NCBI RefSeq assembly: GCF_002213425.1
Contig: NZ_NJGV01000025.1
Location: 1-64,000, forward strand
Reading direction: 5' to 3'
Source of the DNA: Herbaspirillum aquaticum
Lineage (GTDB): Bacteria; Pseudomonadota; Gammaproteobacteria; Burkholderiales; Burkholderiaceae_D
DNA length: 64,000 nt
The notes under the pieces were generated by a model. That model worked only from the letters and a program-made list of their open reading frames with translations, was not told the DNA's origin and did no database searches. Position 1 is the stretch's first letter. Each line of letters begins with the position of its first letter. Below are positions 7,586-18,924 of this stretch, one piece after another. Both the position numbers and the translations under genes were made by a program.

Positions 7586-8476
7586 TTACTTGTTCTTCTG
7601 CTGTGCAAACAGCGCATCCAGACGCTGCTCGTAGCTGTGGTAATCGATGCGGTCGTACAGTTCCATGCGGGTCTGCATGGTGTCGACCACGTTCTTCTGG
7701 GTGCCGTCGCGGCGGATCGCCTGGTAGACGTTTTCGGCCGCCTTGTTCATGGCGCGGAAGGCCGAGAGCGGATAGAGCACCAGGCCCACATCGGCACCCT
7801 TCAGTTCGTCGACGGTAAACAGCGGAGTGGAGCCGAACTCGGTGATGTTGGCCAGGATCGGCACCTTCACCGCATTGGCGAACTGCTTGTACATGGCCAG
7901 GTCGGTGATGGCTTCCGGGAAGATCATGTCGGCACCGGCCTCCACGCAGGCCACGGCGCGCTCGATGGCGGCGTCCAGTCCTTCGACGGCCAGTGCATCG
8001 GTGCGCGCCATGATCACGAAGTTCTCATCGGTGCGGGCATCGACGGCGGCCTTGATGCGGTCCACCATTTCCTGCTTGCTGACGATTTCCTTGTTGGGAC
8101 GATGACCGCAGCGCTTGGCGCCGACCTGGTCTTCGATGTGCATGGCGGCCGCGCCGAACTTGATCATGGACTTGACCGTGCGCGCCACGTTGAAGGCCGA
8201 GGCACCAAAGCCGGTATCGACGTCCACCAGCAGCGGCAGGTCGCAGACGTCGGTGATGCGGCGCACGTCAGTGAGCACGTCATCCAGGTTGGAGATGCCC
8301 AGGTCGGGCAGGCCAAGCGAACCCGCGGCCACGCCGCCGCCGGACAGGTAGATCGCGCGGAAGCCGGCCCGCTTGGCCAGCAGGGCGTGATTGGCGTTGA
8401 TGGCGCCGATGACTTGCAAGGGGGATTCTTCCTGAACGGCCTGGCGGAACGCTGCGCCTGCGGAGTGGAGAGCCAT
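7586..8476 (-). CDS. prpB: 2-methylisocitrate lyase
   Basis: A 296-residue ICL/PEP-mutase family lyase that splits 2-methylisocitrate into pyruvate and succinate. Signature KRCGH at residues 121-125 holds catalytic Cys123. Metal ligands are DVDTGFG at 85-91 and the HIEDQ segment at 113-117. The ATG at 8476 gives the normal family start [11 protein letters not shown]; a 55-residue upstream extension would run back over the promoter. First gene of prpBC, controlled from the divergent prpR side. No prpD, acnD or prpF is found in the window, so methylcitrate dehydration must be encoded elsewhere. Confidence 0.95.
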   Translation of the reverse strand: MALHSAGAAFRQAVQEESPLQVIGAINANHALLAKRAGFRAIYLSGGGVAAGSLGLPDLGISNLDDVLTDVRRITDVCDLPLLVDVDTGFGASAFNVARTVKSMIKFGAAAMHIEDQVGAKRCGHRPNKEIVSKQEMVDRIKAAVDARTDENFVIMARTDALAVEGLDAAIERAVACVEAGADMIFPEAITDLAMYKQFANAVKVPILANITEFGSTPLFTVDELKGADVGLVLYPLSAFRAMNKAAENVYQAIRRDGTQKNVVDTMQTRMELYDRIDYHSYEQRLDALFAQQKNK

Positions 8477-8580
8477 GGTGGACACCTTCTCGATGAGGTT
8501 GGAATGCTGGAAAGTCGGATGGTCTGGCTGCGACCGGGCGGGAAACACAGCACCCGCCCTGCGACACATGCGTTCATCAT

Positions 8581-8596
8581 TGCAACGGCCGTGCCA
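8581..8596 (-). promoter_or_regulatory. sigma-54 promoter for prpBC
   Basis: On the minus strand the sequence reads TGGCAC-GGCCG-TTGCA, an essentially perfect match to the -24/-12 consensus TGGCACG-N4-TTGCW, about 105 bases before the prpB start. PrpR is a sigma-54 activator, so promoter and regulator agree. Confidence 0.92.
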
Positions 8597-8740
8597 TCGC
8601 AGTGCAGCATTGCTTGGCGCAAGGCCTGAAGAAACCTTCATATCGCCTGGAACCGCCGTGGGACAAGGCTTGCAGGCTGCCCTTCCGATGCCCTTGACAG
8701 AGGTGCTGCACCTCTTCCCCCTTGATGTACCGCAACCGGG

Positions 8741-8794
8741 GGCGTTTCATCAGTGTTACATTAACGTTTCACTGAAACGCCGCAAACACCTGTC

Positions 8795-8804
<10 letters not shown>
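8741..8804. promoter_or_regulatory. cluster of PrpR-like half sites (GGCGTTTCA / TGAAACGCC)
   Basis: GGCGTTTCA at 8741-8749, the palindrome CGTTTCACTGAAACG at 8765-8779 (extending to TGAAACGCC at 8773-8781), and TGAAACGCC again at 8796-8804. They lie 145-220 bp upstream of the prpB -24 element, the correct range for an enhancer. The last half site overlaps the prpR start codon, which would allow autorepression. Assignment to PrpR is inferred. Confidence 0.65.
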
Positions 8805-10477
<1,673 letters not shown>

Positions 10478-10559
10478 GTCTGCATGCACGGGAAACGAGA
10501 AAATGATTTCGCAAAACCAGCTGTGCGTCCTGCCTCCTGATAATCCCCCGCACTGCGCC

Positions 10560-10589
10560 TTGACAGTGCCGCATCGCGCCGCCTATCCT
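10560..10589 (+). promoter_or_regulatory. candidate sigma-70 promoter for the MHS transporter
   Basis: TTGACA (10560-10565), 18-bp spacer, TATCCT (10584-10589), 130 bp upstream of the transporter start. The -35 is perfect and the -10 is moderate. It suggests expression independent of prpR. Confidence 0.45.
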
Positions 10590-10719
10590 CGCCCGCTGTA
10601 ACGGCCCCGGCCGTCACAGGGAGCCCACAACCAACCATACACAGCCAGGCAGCCTCCTGCCCCGCCAGGGTCAGAACGGCGTGCTGCTCCTCCATCCACG
10701 TATCCATCAGGGAGTCTCC

Positions 10720-12003
10720 ATGACCAGCAACACCACGGCGCCAGGCGCCGGCACCACGCATCCGCAGGCGCGGCGTGCGATCATCTCGTCCTCCATCGGC
10801 AATGCGCTCGAATGGTTCGACATCCTCATCTATGGCGCCTTTGCCGTCGTCATCGCCAAGCAGTTCTTCCCCACGGGCGACGACAGCGTCTCGCTGCTGC
10901 TGACCTTTGCCACCTTCGGCGTGTCCTTCTTCATGCGTCCGCTGGGCGCGGTGGTGCTGGGCGCCTACTCCGACCGTGCAGGCCGCAAGGCGGCGCTGAT
11001 GCTGTCCATCATGCTCATGACCATCGGCACGGCCATGATCGCCTTCATGCCCAGCTATGCCAGCATCGGCCTGCTGGCACCGGCCGGCATCGCGCTGGGC
11101 AAGATGATCCAGGGCTTCTCCGCCGGTGGCGAATTCGGCAGCTCCACCGCCTTCCTGGTGGAACACGCCCCGCATCGCCGTGGTTTCTTCTCCAGCTGGC
11201 AGGTGGCCAGCCAGGGCATCAGCCTGCTGCTGGCGGCCATCTTCGGCGCCGTGCTCAACAACATGCTCACCCCCGAGCAACTGGCCTCCTGGGGCTGGCG
11301 CGTGCCCTTCATCTTCGGTTTGCTGATCGCACCGGCCGGTATCTACATTCGCCGCCACCTGGATGAAGCGCCCGAGTTCAAGGAATCGAGCGAAAAGACC
11401 GATGCGCCGCTGCGCGATACTTTCGCACACCAGAAGATGCGCCTCTTGATCGGTGCCGGCAGCGTCATCATGGCCACCGTCTCGGTGTACCTGTCGCTGT
11501 ACATCCCGACCTATGCGGTCAAGCAGCTGGGCCTGCCAGCCTGGTCCTCGTTTGCCGCCATGTCGGTGGCCGGCCTGATCATGTTCATCGGCTCGCCGCT
11601 GGTGGGCGCCCTGTCCGACAAGATCGGCCGCACGCCCTTCATGATCAGCAGCAGCGCGCTCTACATCGTGCTGACCTATCCGATGTTCGTGTTCCTGACC
11701 AACTCGCCGGGTTTCCTGCAACTGCTGTTGCTGCAGACCGTCATCGGCGTGCTCATGACCATGTATTTCGCCTCCATGCCAGCCCTGCTGGCCGACATCT
11801 TCCCGGTGGCCACGCGCGGCACCGGCATGTCGCTGGCCTATAACATCGCCGTGACCATCTTCGGCGGCTTCGCCGGCCTGATCATCACCTGGCTGATCGA
11901 CTTCACCGGCAACAAGCTGTCGGTGAGCTACTTCGTCATCTTCGGCGCGGTACTGAGCCTGATCGCCACGCTGGCGGCGCGTTTCGTGCTGCGCCTGCGC
12001 TGA
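10720..12003 (+). CDS. MFS transporter, metabolite:H+ symporter (MHS) family
   Basis: A 427-residue, 12-segment secondary transporter of the MHS/ProP-CitA group. It starts with SSSIGNALEWFDILIYGAFA (TM1 signature) and carries the loop 2-3 motif GAYSDRAGRKAAL, the 'GEFGSSTAFLVEHAP' segment in TM5 typical of dicarboxylate/tricarboxylate symporters, and the repeat motif GALSDKIGRTPF in the second half. The ATG at 10720 follows GGGAG, preferred over the upstream start at 10681. Location after prpR suggests uptake of a C3/C6 carboxylate (citrate, tricarballylate or a methylcitrate precursor), but the substrate cannot be read from sequence. Confidence 0.9.
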   Translation: MTSNTTAPGAGTTHPQARRAIISSSIGNALEWFDILIYGAFAVVIAKQFFPTGDDSVSLLLTFATFGVSFFMRPLGAVVLGAYSDRAGRKAALMLSIMLMTIGTAMIAFMPSYASIGLLAPAGIALGKMIQGFSAGGEFGSSTAFLVEHAPHRRGFFSSWQVASQGISLLLAAIFGAVLNNMLTPEQLASWGWRVPFIFGLLIAPAGIYIRRHLDEAPEFKESSEKTDAPLRDTFAHQKMRLLIGAGSVIMATVSVYLSLYIPTYAVKQLGLPAWSSFAAMSVAGLIMFIGSPLVGALSDKIGRTPFMISSSALYIVLTYPMFVFLTNSPGFLQLLLLQTVIGVLMTMYFASMPALLADIFPVATRGTGMSLAYNIAVTIFGGFAGLIITWLIDFTGNKLSVSYFVIFGAVLSLIATLAARFVLRLR

Positions 12004-12030
12004 CCGGAAACAGCCCGGTGCCACAAATCA

Positions 12031-12048
12031 AAATGATATAAATCATTT
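12031..12048. repeat. 18-bp AT-rich palindrome, copy 2
   Basis: AAATGATATAAATCATTT, 28 bp after the transporter stop. It equals the palindrome at 2495-2512 except for swapped A/T at the centre (AAATGATWTAWATCATTT). A related imperfect copy lies 25 bp after the next gene's stop at 14121. Confidence 0.8.
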
Positions 12049-12116
12049 ACTGCTGTTGAACGGATCGAGTGTCGCTGCGACAGCGACTCCCGCTCCGTCC
12101 GTGGCACACCCGCCCG

Positions 12117-12149
12117 ATGGCCAGGATCCCGCGATCCTGGCCATTTTTC
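12117..12149 (+). terminator. intrinsic terminator after the MHS transporter
   Basis: ATGGCCAGGATC-CCGC-GATCCTGGCCAT followed by T5. A near-identical stem (GGCCTGGATC) forms the terminator at 14166. Confidence 0.85.
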
Positions 12150-12464
12150 TTGATGAAATCCTCATTGCCTGCGCACGAGGCAATTTGTCAGCTTTGATCG
12201 ATATGCTGTGCACTTCGATCAACTTGTTGCCAATGTATGTTTATGCTTTGACATGCATAATTTGAATAGTGTTTCTGTTTGGCCTCATCCCGTCAAATTC
12301 ATCTTGAATTTGGGCAAGACTGCCATTACAGTTCAAGGCGCTTCCCCCGGAGCTCATCCTGACGGCCTTGCCGCTCTCCCTTGCAGGCCTTGCGCCTGCG
12401 CCGGAATCATCATCCACCCTTTGTCTGCCGTCCGTGGCGGCAGGCCAGCCCCCAGAGGGACATC

Positions 12465-14096
12465 GTGAATTTCAGACAGACCAAAGTTGCCACCCAGCTT
12501 ATGTTGGGTTTTTCCGTTTTGATCCTCTTCATGGCCGTGCTTGGTGCAGCGGCCTGGTACGGACTCAATACCGTCGAAGCACAGCTCAGCGAAGTGCAGA
12601 CCAACCTGATGCCCAGCGTGGCCACGGCCAAGACCATGCAGGCCGAGATCCGCGCCTTCAACCTGGCCCAATATCGCGCGCTCACGGCCAATGATGCGCA
12701 ACGCATGCAGGACGCCCGCACGCGCCTGACTGCCTCGCTGGGGCGCTACACCAGTGCCGCCGATCAGTATCGTCCGCTCATCCATACGTCCGAGGAGCGA
12801 GCCGCCTACGACGAACTGCAAGCCCTGCTGCCGAAGTACCTGGCCGTGAGCCAGCAGATGCTGGCCGCACTGGAGCAAGGCCGGCAGGAGCAGGCGGTGG
12901 ACATCATGAAAGATCAACTCTTCCCGCTGCGCGCGGCGATGGAAGTGCAGATCCAGCGTCTCATCACCGTCAACGAAAAGGGCGTCGCCGAAGCCGCCAC
13001 CAACGCGCGCGACGCCTATGCCAGCAGCCGCATGCTGATCATCGGCCTGACCCTGGCGTCGGCGCTGATCGGCCTGCTGATCGCGCTGCTGATCAGCCGC
13101 CGCCTCACGCGCCAGCTGGGTGGCGAGCCGGCCGAAGCGATGTGGCTGTCGGCCCAGATCGCCGCCGGCAACCTGACCGCGCAACTGCAACTGCGCAAGG
13201 ATGACCGCGCCAGCCTGATGCATTCGCTCATGACCATGCGCGAACAGCTGGCCGGCCTGGTCGGCCAGATCCAGCAGGCCAGCGGCGCCATCCACGTGGC
13301 TGCACGCGAAATCGCCCAGGGCAATACCGATCTCTCGCAGCGCACCGAAGAACAGGCCGCCTCGCTGGAGGAAACTGCCTCCAGCATGGAACAACTGACC
13401 AGCACCGTGCAGCAGAATACCGACCACGCCCGCAAGGCCAGCCACGTCGCCAGTGCCGGTGCCGATGTGGCCCGCCGTGGTGAAACGGAAATCGCGCAAG
13501 TGGTCAGCACCATGCGCGAGATCGCCGTCAGCTCGCACCAGATGTCGGACATCATCACTGTCATCGAAGGCATCGCCTTCCAGACCAATATCCTGGCCCT
13601 CAATGCCGCCGTGGAAGCGGCACGCGCCGGCGAGAACGGTCGCGGTTTCGCCGTGGTAGCCACCGAAGTGCGCGCGCTGGCCCAGCGCAGCGCCGGTGCC
13701 GCCAAGGAAATCAAGGGACTCATCGAAGGTTCGGTCAGCCGCATCCGGAGCGGCACGACACTGGTGGAAACGGCCGGTGGCACCATCGCCGAAGTCATGC
13801 GCGCCTCGGTCGATACCACCCGCATCATCAGCGACATCGCGCATGCCTCGGAAGAGCAAAGCGCCGGCATCACGCAGATCAACGCAGCCATCCTGCAGAT
13901 GGACCAGGTCACGCAGCAGAACGCCGCGTTGGTGGAACAGGCCGCCGCTGCCGCCCAGGCCATGATGCAGCAGGCCGAACAATTGACGGCGGCGGCATCG
14001 GTGTTCCACATCGATGCGCAGCTCCTGCATGCCGCACCGCTCATGCCCGCCCTGGGCACGAATGGCCAGCCGCCCATGCCGCGCCTTGCCATGTGA
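12465..14096 (+). CDS. methyl-accepting chemotaxis protein (4HB type)
   Basis: A 543-residue chemoreceptor with GTG start at 12465, eight bases after AGAGGGA; the residue order (M/V)[15 protein letters not shown] is the normal family start. TM1 (about 10-30), a helical periplasmic domain, TM2 ([25 protein letters not shown], about 185-210), then a HAMP and a long cytoplasmic coiled coil follow. The hairpin tip is [35 protein letters not shown]. Unlike the two other receptors in this window it lacks the DWEEF tail, so it must rely on neighbours for methylation enzyme recruitment. The ligand is unknown. Confidence 0.93.
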   Translation: MNFRQTKVATQLMLGFSVLILFMAVLGAAAWYGLNTVEAQLSEVQTNLMPSVATAKTMQAEIRAFNLAQYRALTANDAQRMQDARTRLTASLGRYTSAADQYRPLIHTSEERAAYDELQALLPKYLAVSQQMLAALEQGRQEQAVDIMKDQLFPLRAAMEVQIQRLITVNEKGVAEAATNARDAYASSRMLIIGLTLASALIGLLIALLISRRLTRQLGGEPAEAMWLSAQIAAGNLTAQLQLRKDDRASLMHSLMTMREQLAGLVGQIQQASGAIHVAAREIAQGNTDLSQRTEEQAASLEETASSMEQLTSTVQQNTDHARKASHVASAGADVARRGETEIAQVVSTMREIAVSSHQMSDIITVIEGIAFQTNILALNAAVEAARAGENGRGFAVVATEVRALAQRSAGAAKEIKGLIEGSVSRIRSGTTLVETAGGTIAEVMRASVDTTRIISDIAHASEEQSAGITQINAAILQMDQVTQQNAALVEQAAAAAQAMMQQAEQLTAAASVFHIDAQLLHAAPLMPALGTNGQPPMPRLAM

Positions 14097-14120
14097 ACGC
14101 GCCCTCTTGCTGAATCAGCC

Positions 14121-14147
14121 AAATGATTTAAATTTTATAAATCGTTT
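14121..14147. repeat. imperfect copy of the AT palindrome
   Basis: AAATGATTTA (14121-14130) and TAAATCGTTT (14138-14147) form a 10-bp inverted repeat with one mismatch. Placement just after a stop codon and before a GGCCTGGATC hairpin mirrors the arrangement at 12031-12149. Confidence 0.6.
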
Positions 14148-14165
14148 ATCGGCAGCAGCAATAAA

Positions 14166-14204
14166 AATGGCCTGGATCTCGCGATCCAGGCCATTTCCTT
14201 TTTT
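14166..14204 (+). terminator. intrinsic terminator after the chemoreceptor
   Basis: AATGGCCTGGATC-TCGC-GATCCAGGCCATT followed by a T-rich tract (TTCCTTTTTT). It separates the chemoreceptor from the convergent ntrC. Confidence 0.88.
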
Positions 14205-14289
14205 GTGGCCGCCGCCTCTTCCCCTTGCTGATCCTGCCCACGCGGCGGCTCGCGGGCAGGCCTCCCCTGCTTGATGGTGTCGCTGCGCG

Positions 14290-15789
14290 TCAGTCGTCTT
14301 CCGCGCCGCCGATGCCCAGTTCCTGGATCTTGCGGGTGATGGTGTTGCGACCGATGCCCAGGCGCACGGCAGCATCGTTCTTGCGGCCGTGGGTGTGTTT
14401 CAGGGCGATCTTGATGAGCGCCGCTTCGAACTGGCGACCAAGGATGTCCATCACCTCGGGCTGTTCGGAGGCCAGCATCTGCGCGGCCTCCACTTCCAGC
14501 AGCGAGATCCAGTTGCCGGCCGCCGCTTCGGCGGGTGCGGCAGCAGCCGCCGGATCGGCATACGCCACCGGGGCGGCCACGGCAGCCGCCGAGGCGGGCG
14601 CGGAGACGGTCTGCGCCGGTTGCGGTGCATGCACGCGTTCTTCCACCAGGTCCTGCGGCAGGTCCTTGATCTCGACCGTCTGGCCCGGGGCCATCACGGT
14701 GATCCAGTTGCACAGGTTTTCCAGCTGGCGCACGTTGCCGGGGAACTCCAGTTGCGACAGGAACTGCATGGCCTGCGGCGACAGGCGCTTGGCTTCCACG
14801 CCCAGCTGGCGCGCGCTCTGCGCCAGGAAGTAGCGGGCCAGGATGGGAATGTCTTCGCTGCGTTCGCGCAGGCTGGGCAGGCGCAGGCGGATCACGTTCA
14901 GGCGATGGTACAAGTCCTCGCGGAACAAACCTTCACGTACACGCTGCTCCAGGTTCTGGTGGGTGGCCGCAATGACGCGAACGTTGGCCTTCAGCGATTG
15001 ATGGCCGCCCACGCGATAGAAGTGACCGTCGGAGAGCACCCGCAACAGGCGCGTCTGCAGGTCCAGCGGCATGTCGCCGATTTCATCGAGGAACAGCGTG
15101 CCGCCTTCGGCCTGCTCGAAACGGCCACGGCGCATGGCTTGCGCGCCGGTGAAAGCGCCGCGTTCATGGCCGAACAGTTCGGATTCCAGCAGGTCCTTGG
15201 GGATGGCTGCGGTATTGAGCGCCACGAAAGGCTGGCTGGCGCGCGGGCTGTGCTTGTGCAGGGCACGCGCCACCAGCTCCTTGCCGGAACCGGATTCACC
15301 GGTGATGAGCACCGTGACATTGGATTGAGACAGGCGGCCGATGGCGCGGAACACGTCCTGCATGGCCGGGGCTTGCCCGAGGATTTCGGGGGTCTGGGCA
15401 GCGCCCTGTTCGATGTCGGTTTCGCGCAGGCTCTCGTCGAGCGCGCGGCGGATCAGTTCGACCGCCTTGTCGACGTCAAAAGGCTTGGCCAGGTATTCGA
15501 AGGCGCCACCCTGGAAGGCGGAGACCGCCGAATCCAGGTCCGAGAAAGCGGTGATGATGATCACCGGGATGCCGGGGTGCTTGGCCTTGATGGTCTGCAG
15601 CAGTTCCAGGCCGGAGGCGCCTGGCATGCGGATGTCGGACACCAGCACTTGCGGCGTGCCGTTCTGCAGGGCTGCCATCGCATCGCGTGCGCTGGAAAAA
15701 CTCTGCGTGGCGAGATTTTCTCGGGCCAGGGCTTTTTCGAGCACCCAGCGTATCGATTCGTCGTCGTCAACAATCCAGATTGGCTTCAT
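14290..15789 (-). CDS. ntrC: nitrogen regulation response regulator NtrC
   Basis: A 499-residue sigma-54 activator. REC domain with phospho-acceptor Asp52 in VLVSDIRMPG. AAA+ domain with Walker A GESGSGKE (about 165), GAFTGA loop and GGTLFLDEIGDMP. Ala/Pro-rich linker (about 415-450). Fis-type HTH at the C-terminus (NDAAVRLGIGRNTITRKIQELG). Activates nitrogen-limitation genes, including glnA through the boxes at 18839-18924. Order glnA-ntrB-ntrC on one strand is the classical arrangement. A 137-bp gap separates it from ntrB. Confidence 0.96.
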   Translation of the reverse strand: MKPIWIVDDDESIRWVLEKALARENLATQSFSSARDAMAALQNGTPQVLVSDIRMPGASGLELLQTIKAKHPGIPVIIITAFSDLDSAVSAFQGGAFEYLAKPFDVDKAVELIRRALDESLRETDIEQGAAQTPEILGQAPAMQDVFRAIGRLSQSNVTVLITGESGSGKELVARALHKHSPRASQPFVALNTAAIPKDLLESELFGHERGAFTGAQAMRRGRFEQAEGGTLFLDEIGDMPLDLQTRLLRVLSDGHFYRVGGHQSLKANVRVIAATHQNLEQRVREGLFREDLYHRLNVIRLRLPSLRERSEDIPILARYFLAQSARQLGVEAKRLSPQAMQFLSQLEFPGNVRQLENLCNWITVMAPGQTVEIKDLPQDLVEERVHAPQPAQTVSAPASAAAVAAPVAYADPAAAAAPAEAAAGNWISLLEVEAAQMLASEQPEVMDILGRQFEAALIKIALKHTHGRKNDAAVRLGIGRNTITRKIQELGIGGAEDD

Positions 15790-15926
15790 AAATAACTTCT
15801 TCCTGCGTTGGTCATGCTGTTAATGCTCCCGCGATCCACGGCGCTTCTGGCGCCCTGTCCGCAGCCCCCTTGGTGGACCGGATGCCCGGCATCCACTCGG
15901 CTTTGGCGCGCCGCCTGCGGCCATGC

Positions 15927-17027
15927 TCACGGCAGCGGTATAAGTATTCTGAAATCGGTACAACCGGGCCGGCTGTCGCATTCGATGACACCCATGTGCT
16001 GATGCACGAAGGTTTGCGCCAGGGTCAGCCCCAGTCCGCTGCCTCCCTCGCGCCCCGACACCAGCGGATAGAAGATTCTTTCCTGGATGTCGGGAGGAAT
16101 GCCCGGACCGTTATCGATGATATGCAAGTCTAGTGCCAGCCGGTATCTGACCTTGGATAGCGTCACCTGGCGCGACACGCGCGTGCGCAGGATCAGCTCG
16201 CCATCCCCGGCGCGGATGCGGTCGGCCAGTGCTTGTGCAGCGTTGTGCACGATGTTCAATACGGCCTGGATCAGCTGTTCCTTGTCGCCACGGAATTCGG
16301 GGATCGACAAGTCATAGTCGCGCTTGATGGTGAGCCCCTGCGGGAATTCGGCCATCACCAGGCTGCGCACGCGTTCGCAGACTTCGTGGATGTTGACGTC
16401 GCCGACGATGTGCGGATGGCGGTGCGGGGCCAGCAGGCGGTCCACCAGGGTCTGCAGGCGATCGGCTTCCTTGATGATGACCTGGGTGTATTCGCGCAAT
16501 TCCTTCAAGTGCCGCTCTGGCAGTTCCAGCTCCAGCAGCTGGGCTGCGCCGCGGATGCCGCCCAGCGGATTCTTGATCTCGTGGGCCAGGTTGCGGATCA
16601 GTTCCTTGTTGGCCTGGCTCTGGTCGAACATGCGCTCTTCACGGTCCAGCTTGAGTTGCTGGACGTTCTCGCGCAGCTCCAGCAGCACCGGCCAGTCGGT
16701 GCTGTCCAGGGGCGTGACGATGGTGTGGACCTGCAGCGGCTCGCGGTTGGCGCGTTCCAGTACCAGGTCCAGGCGCTTGTCGGCGAACTGGTGCTCGATG
16801 GCCTGGTAGAACAGCGCGGTCAGCTCCTTGCCATTGAGGAAGAGCTCCGAGAGCTTCTGTTGCGAGAGCACCTTGAAGGAACTCTCCAGCAGGTTCTCGG
16901 CGGCGGCATTGGCGTAGACGATGCCGCCATTGGCATCGAGGATGATGACGGCCGAAGCCAGCAGGTCGAGGCCATCGAGGGATGGAAGCGGTGTCTTCAT
17001 GGGAGGATTCTTGATGCCTGGGGTCAT
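15927..17027 (-). CDS. ntrB: nitrogen regulation sensor kinase NtrB
   Basis: A cytoplasmic two-component kinase/phosphatase that phosphorylates NtrC under nitrogen limitation and is controlled by PII. Sequence shows an N-terminal PAS domain (ASAVIILDANGGIVYANAAAENLL), the H-box LAHEIKNPLGGIRGAAQLLE, the N-box QAVLNIVHNAAQAL, and ATP-binding G boxes DNGPGIP and GREGGSGLGLTLAQ. The start is ambiguous: ATG 17027 (used) or ATG 17000, which gives MKTPLPSLDGLD; neither has a strong ribosome site. No membrane segment is present, as expected. Confidence 0.94.
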   Translation of the reverse strand: MTPGIKNPPMKTPLPSLDGLDLLASAVIILDANGGIVYANAAAENLLESSFKVLSQQKLSELFLNGKELTALFYQAIEHQFADKRLDLVLERANREPLQVHTIVTPLDSTDWPVLLELRENVQQLKLDREERMFDQSQANKELIRNLAHEIKNPLGGIRGAAQLLELELPERHLKELREYTQVIIKEADRLQTLVDRLLAPHRHPHIVGDVNIHEVCERVRSLVMAEFPQGLTIKRDYDLSIPEFRGDKEQLIQAVLNIVHNAAQALADRIRAGDGELILRTRVSRQVTLSKVRYRLALDLHIIDNGPGIPPDIQERIFYPLVSGREGGSGLGLTLAQTFVHQHMGVIECDSRPGCTDFRILIPLP

Positions 17028-17157
17028 GTCGTCTCGTGCCGGTCTGGCTGACTCTTGCAAACGCTTGCAAAGGCTTGCAGCGGCGTATGTTGTTCTGGAT
17101 CTTCCTTGACTAGCAATTTTCGGGCGCACTGCCCTGCACCGGGAGGCGCGCCGCGCA

Positions 17158-17190
17158 TAAAAAAAGGGGAAGCAAGCTTCCCCTTTTTCT
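17158..17190. terminator. bidirectional-looking terminator between glnA and ntrB
   Basis: GGGGAAG-CAAG-CTTCCCC (17166-17183) flanked by A- and T-runs. On the minus strand it ends most glnA transcripts, leaving ntrBC to read-through or its own promoter. Confidence 0.85.
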
Positions 17191-17206
17191 CCGGATGCGG
17201 ATTCGA

Positions 17207-18622
17207 TTACAGCGAGTAGTACATGTCGAATTCGATCGGGTGCGTGGTCATGCGGAAGCGTTGGACTTCCTGCATCTTCAGCTCGATGTAGGCATCGATC
17301 ATGCTGTCGGTGAACACGCCGCCACGGGTCAGGAACTCGCGGTCCTTGTCCAGGTGCTCCAGGGCTTCATCCAGCGAAGCACAGACGGTCGGGATCAGCT
17401 TGTCTTCTTCCGGCGGCAGGTGGTACAGGTCCTTGGTAGCCGCTTCGCCCGGGTGGATCTTGTTCTGCACGCCATCCAGACCGGCCATCAGCAGGGCCGA
17501 GAAGCACAGGTACGGGTTGGCCAGGGGATCCGGGAAACGGGTCTCGATGCGGCGGCCCTTCGGGTTGGCCACGTGCGGGATACGGATCGAGGCGGAACGG
17601 TTGCGGGCCGAGTAGGCCAGCTTGACCGGAGCTTCGAAGCCGGGGACCAGACGCTTGTACGAGTTGGTGCCGGGGTTGGTGATGGCGTTCAATGCCTTGG
17701 CGTGCTTGATGATGCCGCCGATGTAGTACAGCGCGAACTCGGACAGGCCGGCATAGCCGTCGCCAGCGAACAGGTTCTTGCCATCCTTCCACACGGACTG
17801 GTGCACGTGCATGCCGGAGCCGTTGTCGCCAACCAGGGGCTTGGGCATGAAGGTCGCGGTCTTGCCGTAGGTGTGGGCGACGTTCCAGATCACGTACTTC
17901 AGGGTCTGGGTCCAGTCAGCGCGCTCGACCAGGGTCGAGAACTTGGTGCCCAGTTCGTTCTGGCCAGCGCCAGCGACTTCGTGGTGGTGCACTTCGACGG
18001 GGATGCCCAGGGATTCCAGGATCAGGGACATTTCCGAACGCATGTCCTGGAAGCTGTCGACCGGGGGAACCGGGAAGTAGCCGCCCTTGACGGTCGGACG
18101 GTGGCCGGAGTTGCCGCCTTCGATCTTGGCGCCGGTGCTCCAGGAAGCTTCTTCGGAGTCGATCTTGACGAAGGAACCGGACATGTCGGCACCCCAACGG
18201 ACGCCGTCGAAGATGAAGAATTCGGGTTCCGGACCGAAGTAGGCGGTGTCGCCCAGGCCGGAGGACTTCAGGTAGGCTTCAGCGCGCTTGGCGATGGAGC
18301 GCGGATCGCGGTCGTAGCCCTTGCCGTCGGACGGCTCGATCACGTCACATTGCATGAAGAGGGTGGTCTCTTCCATGAACGGGTCGATGTTGGCGGTGTT
18401 CGGGTCCGGGATCAGCAGCATGTCGGAGGCTTCGATACCCTTCCAGCCGGCGATCGACGAACCGTCGAAGGCGTGACCGGATTCGAACTTGTCGATGTCG
18501 AAATGCGAAACAGGCACGGAAACGTGCTGTTCCTTGCCACGGGTGTCAGCGAAACGGAAGTCGACAAACTTGACTTCGTTGTCCTTCACCATCTTCAAAA
18601 CCTCTGCGGCCGTCCTTGCCAT
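17207..18622 (-). CDS. glnA: glutamine synthetase type I
   Basis: A 471-residue GSI-beta enzyme, ATP-dependent amidation of glutamate. Motifs: beta-grasp start with [26 protein letters not shown], the ATP/metal segment [10 protein letters not shown], and the adenylylation site [10 protein letters not shown] with Tyr400, so GlnE control is expected. The C-terminal '[11 protein letters not shown]' is canonical. Transcribed from a sigma-54 promoter at 18735-18750 with NtrC boxes about 100 bp further upstream. Confidence 0.97.
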   Translation of the reverse strand: MARTAAEVLKMVKDNEVKFVDFRFADTRGKEQHVSVPVSHFDIDKFESGHAFDGSSIAGWKGIEASDMLLIPDPNTANIDPFMEETTLFMQCDVIEPSDGKGYDRDPRSIAKRAEAYLKSSGLGDTAYFGPEPEFFIFDGVRWGADMSGSFVKIDSEEASWSTGAKIEGGNSGHRPTVKGGYFPVPPVDSFQDMRSEMSLILESLGIPVEVHHHEVAGAGQNELGTKFSTLVERADWTQTLKYVIWNVAHTYGKTATFMPKPLVGDNGSGMHVHQSVWKDGKNLFAGDGYAGLSEFALYYIGGIIKHAKALNAITNPGTNSYKRLVPGFEAPVKLAYSARNRSASIRIPHVANPKGRRIETRFPDPLANPYLCFSALLMAGLDGVQNKIHPGEAATKDLYHLPPEEDKLIPTVCASLDEALEHLDKDREFLTRGGVFTDSMIDAYIELKMQEVQRFRMTTHPIEFDMYYSL

Positions 18623-18734
18623 GCGAATCTCCTAAAACGAGGAAGTAGTATAAATTGGGGTGTTGAGCCGTTTTCTGCGACTGGATCTTTGCATTTGATA
18701 CAACGGTCTTGCGCCGAACTCAGTCGCGGATGAT

Positions 18735-18750
18735 AGCAGATTCCATGCCA
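18735..18750 (-). promoter_or_regulatory. sigma-54 promoter for glnA
   Basis: Minus strand TGGCAT-GGAAT-CTGCT keeps the invariant GG (-24) and GC (-12) with correct spacing. It lies about 115 bp before the glnA ATG and about 100 bp from the first NtrC box. Confidence 0.88.
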
Positions 18751-18838
18751 CCAACCTTTCGGGTGCGCCAATAATGGAAGTTTTTAGGGAGGTCGCGCCA
18801 GTTGGGGCGCTGCGCGCGGTGCAGAGCGCGCACCAGTA

Positions 18839-18924
18839 TGCATTGTTTTGGTGCAATTTCATCCAAATGCACCAACAAAATGCATATATTGGACAGACGA
18901 TGTGAATTGCACCGATTGCGTGCA
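18839..18924. promoter_or_regulatory. three NtrC-like enhancer boxes upstream of glnA
   Basis: TGCATTGTTTTGGTGCA (18839-18855), TGCACCAACAAAATGCA (18868-18884) and TGCACCGATTGCGTGCA (18908-18924) each fit the 17-bp NtrC pattern TGCACY-N5-GGTGCA with one or two deviations. Centres are 29 and 40 bp apart. The first two are near mirror images. Confidence 0.85.

Larger units (their letters stand above)
12004..12464. other. 460-bp intergenic region between transporter and chemoreceptor
   Basis: Holds the AT palindrome (12031), a GTCGCTG-CGA-CAGCGAC hairpin (about 12069-12085) and a terminator (12117-12149), then an AT-rich stretch (12180-12330) where the chemoreceptor promoter should lie. No clear sigma-28 or sigma-70 boxes and no small gene stood out. 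Confidence 0.5.

Noticed and set aside
12031-12048. Fur box or FNR/Anr box
   Set aside because: The palindrome has a 4-bp spacer between ATGAT halves (unlike Fur), and its halves are ATGAT rather than TTGAT, so neither consensus fits.
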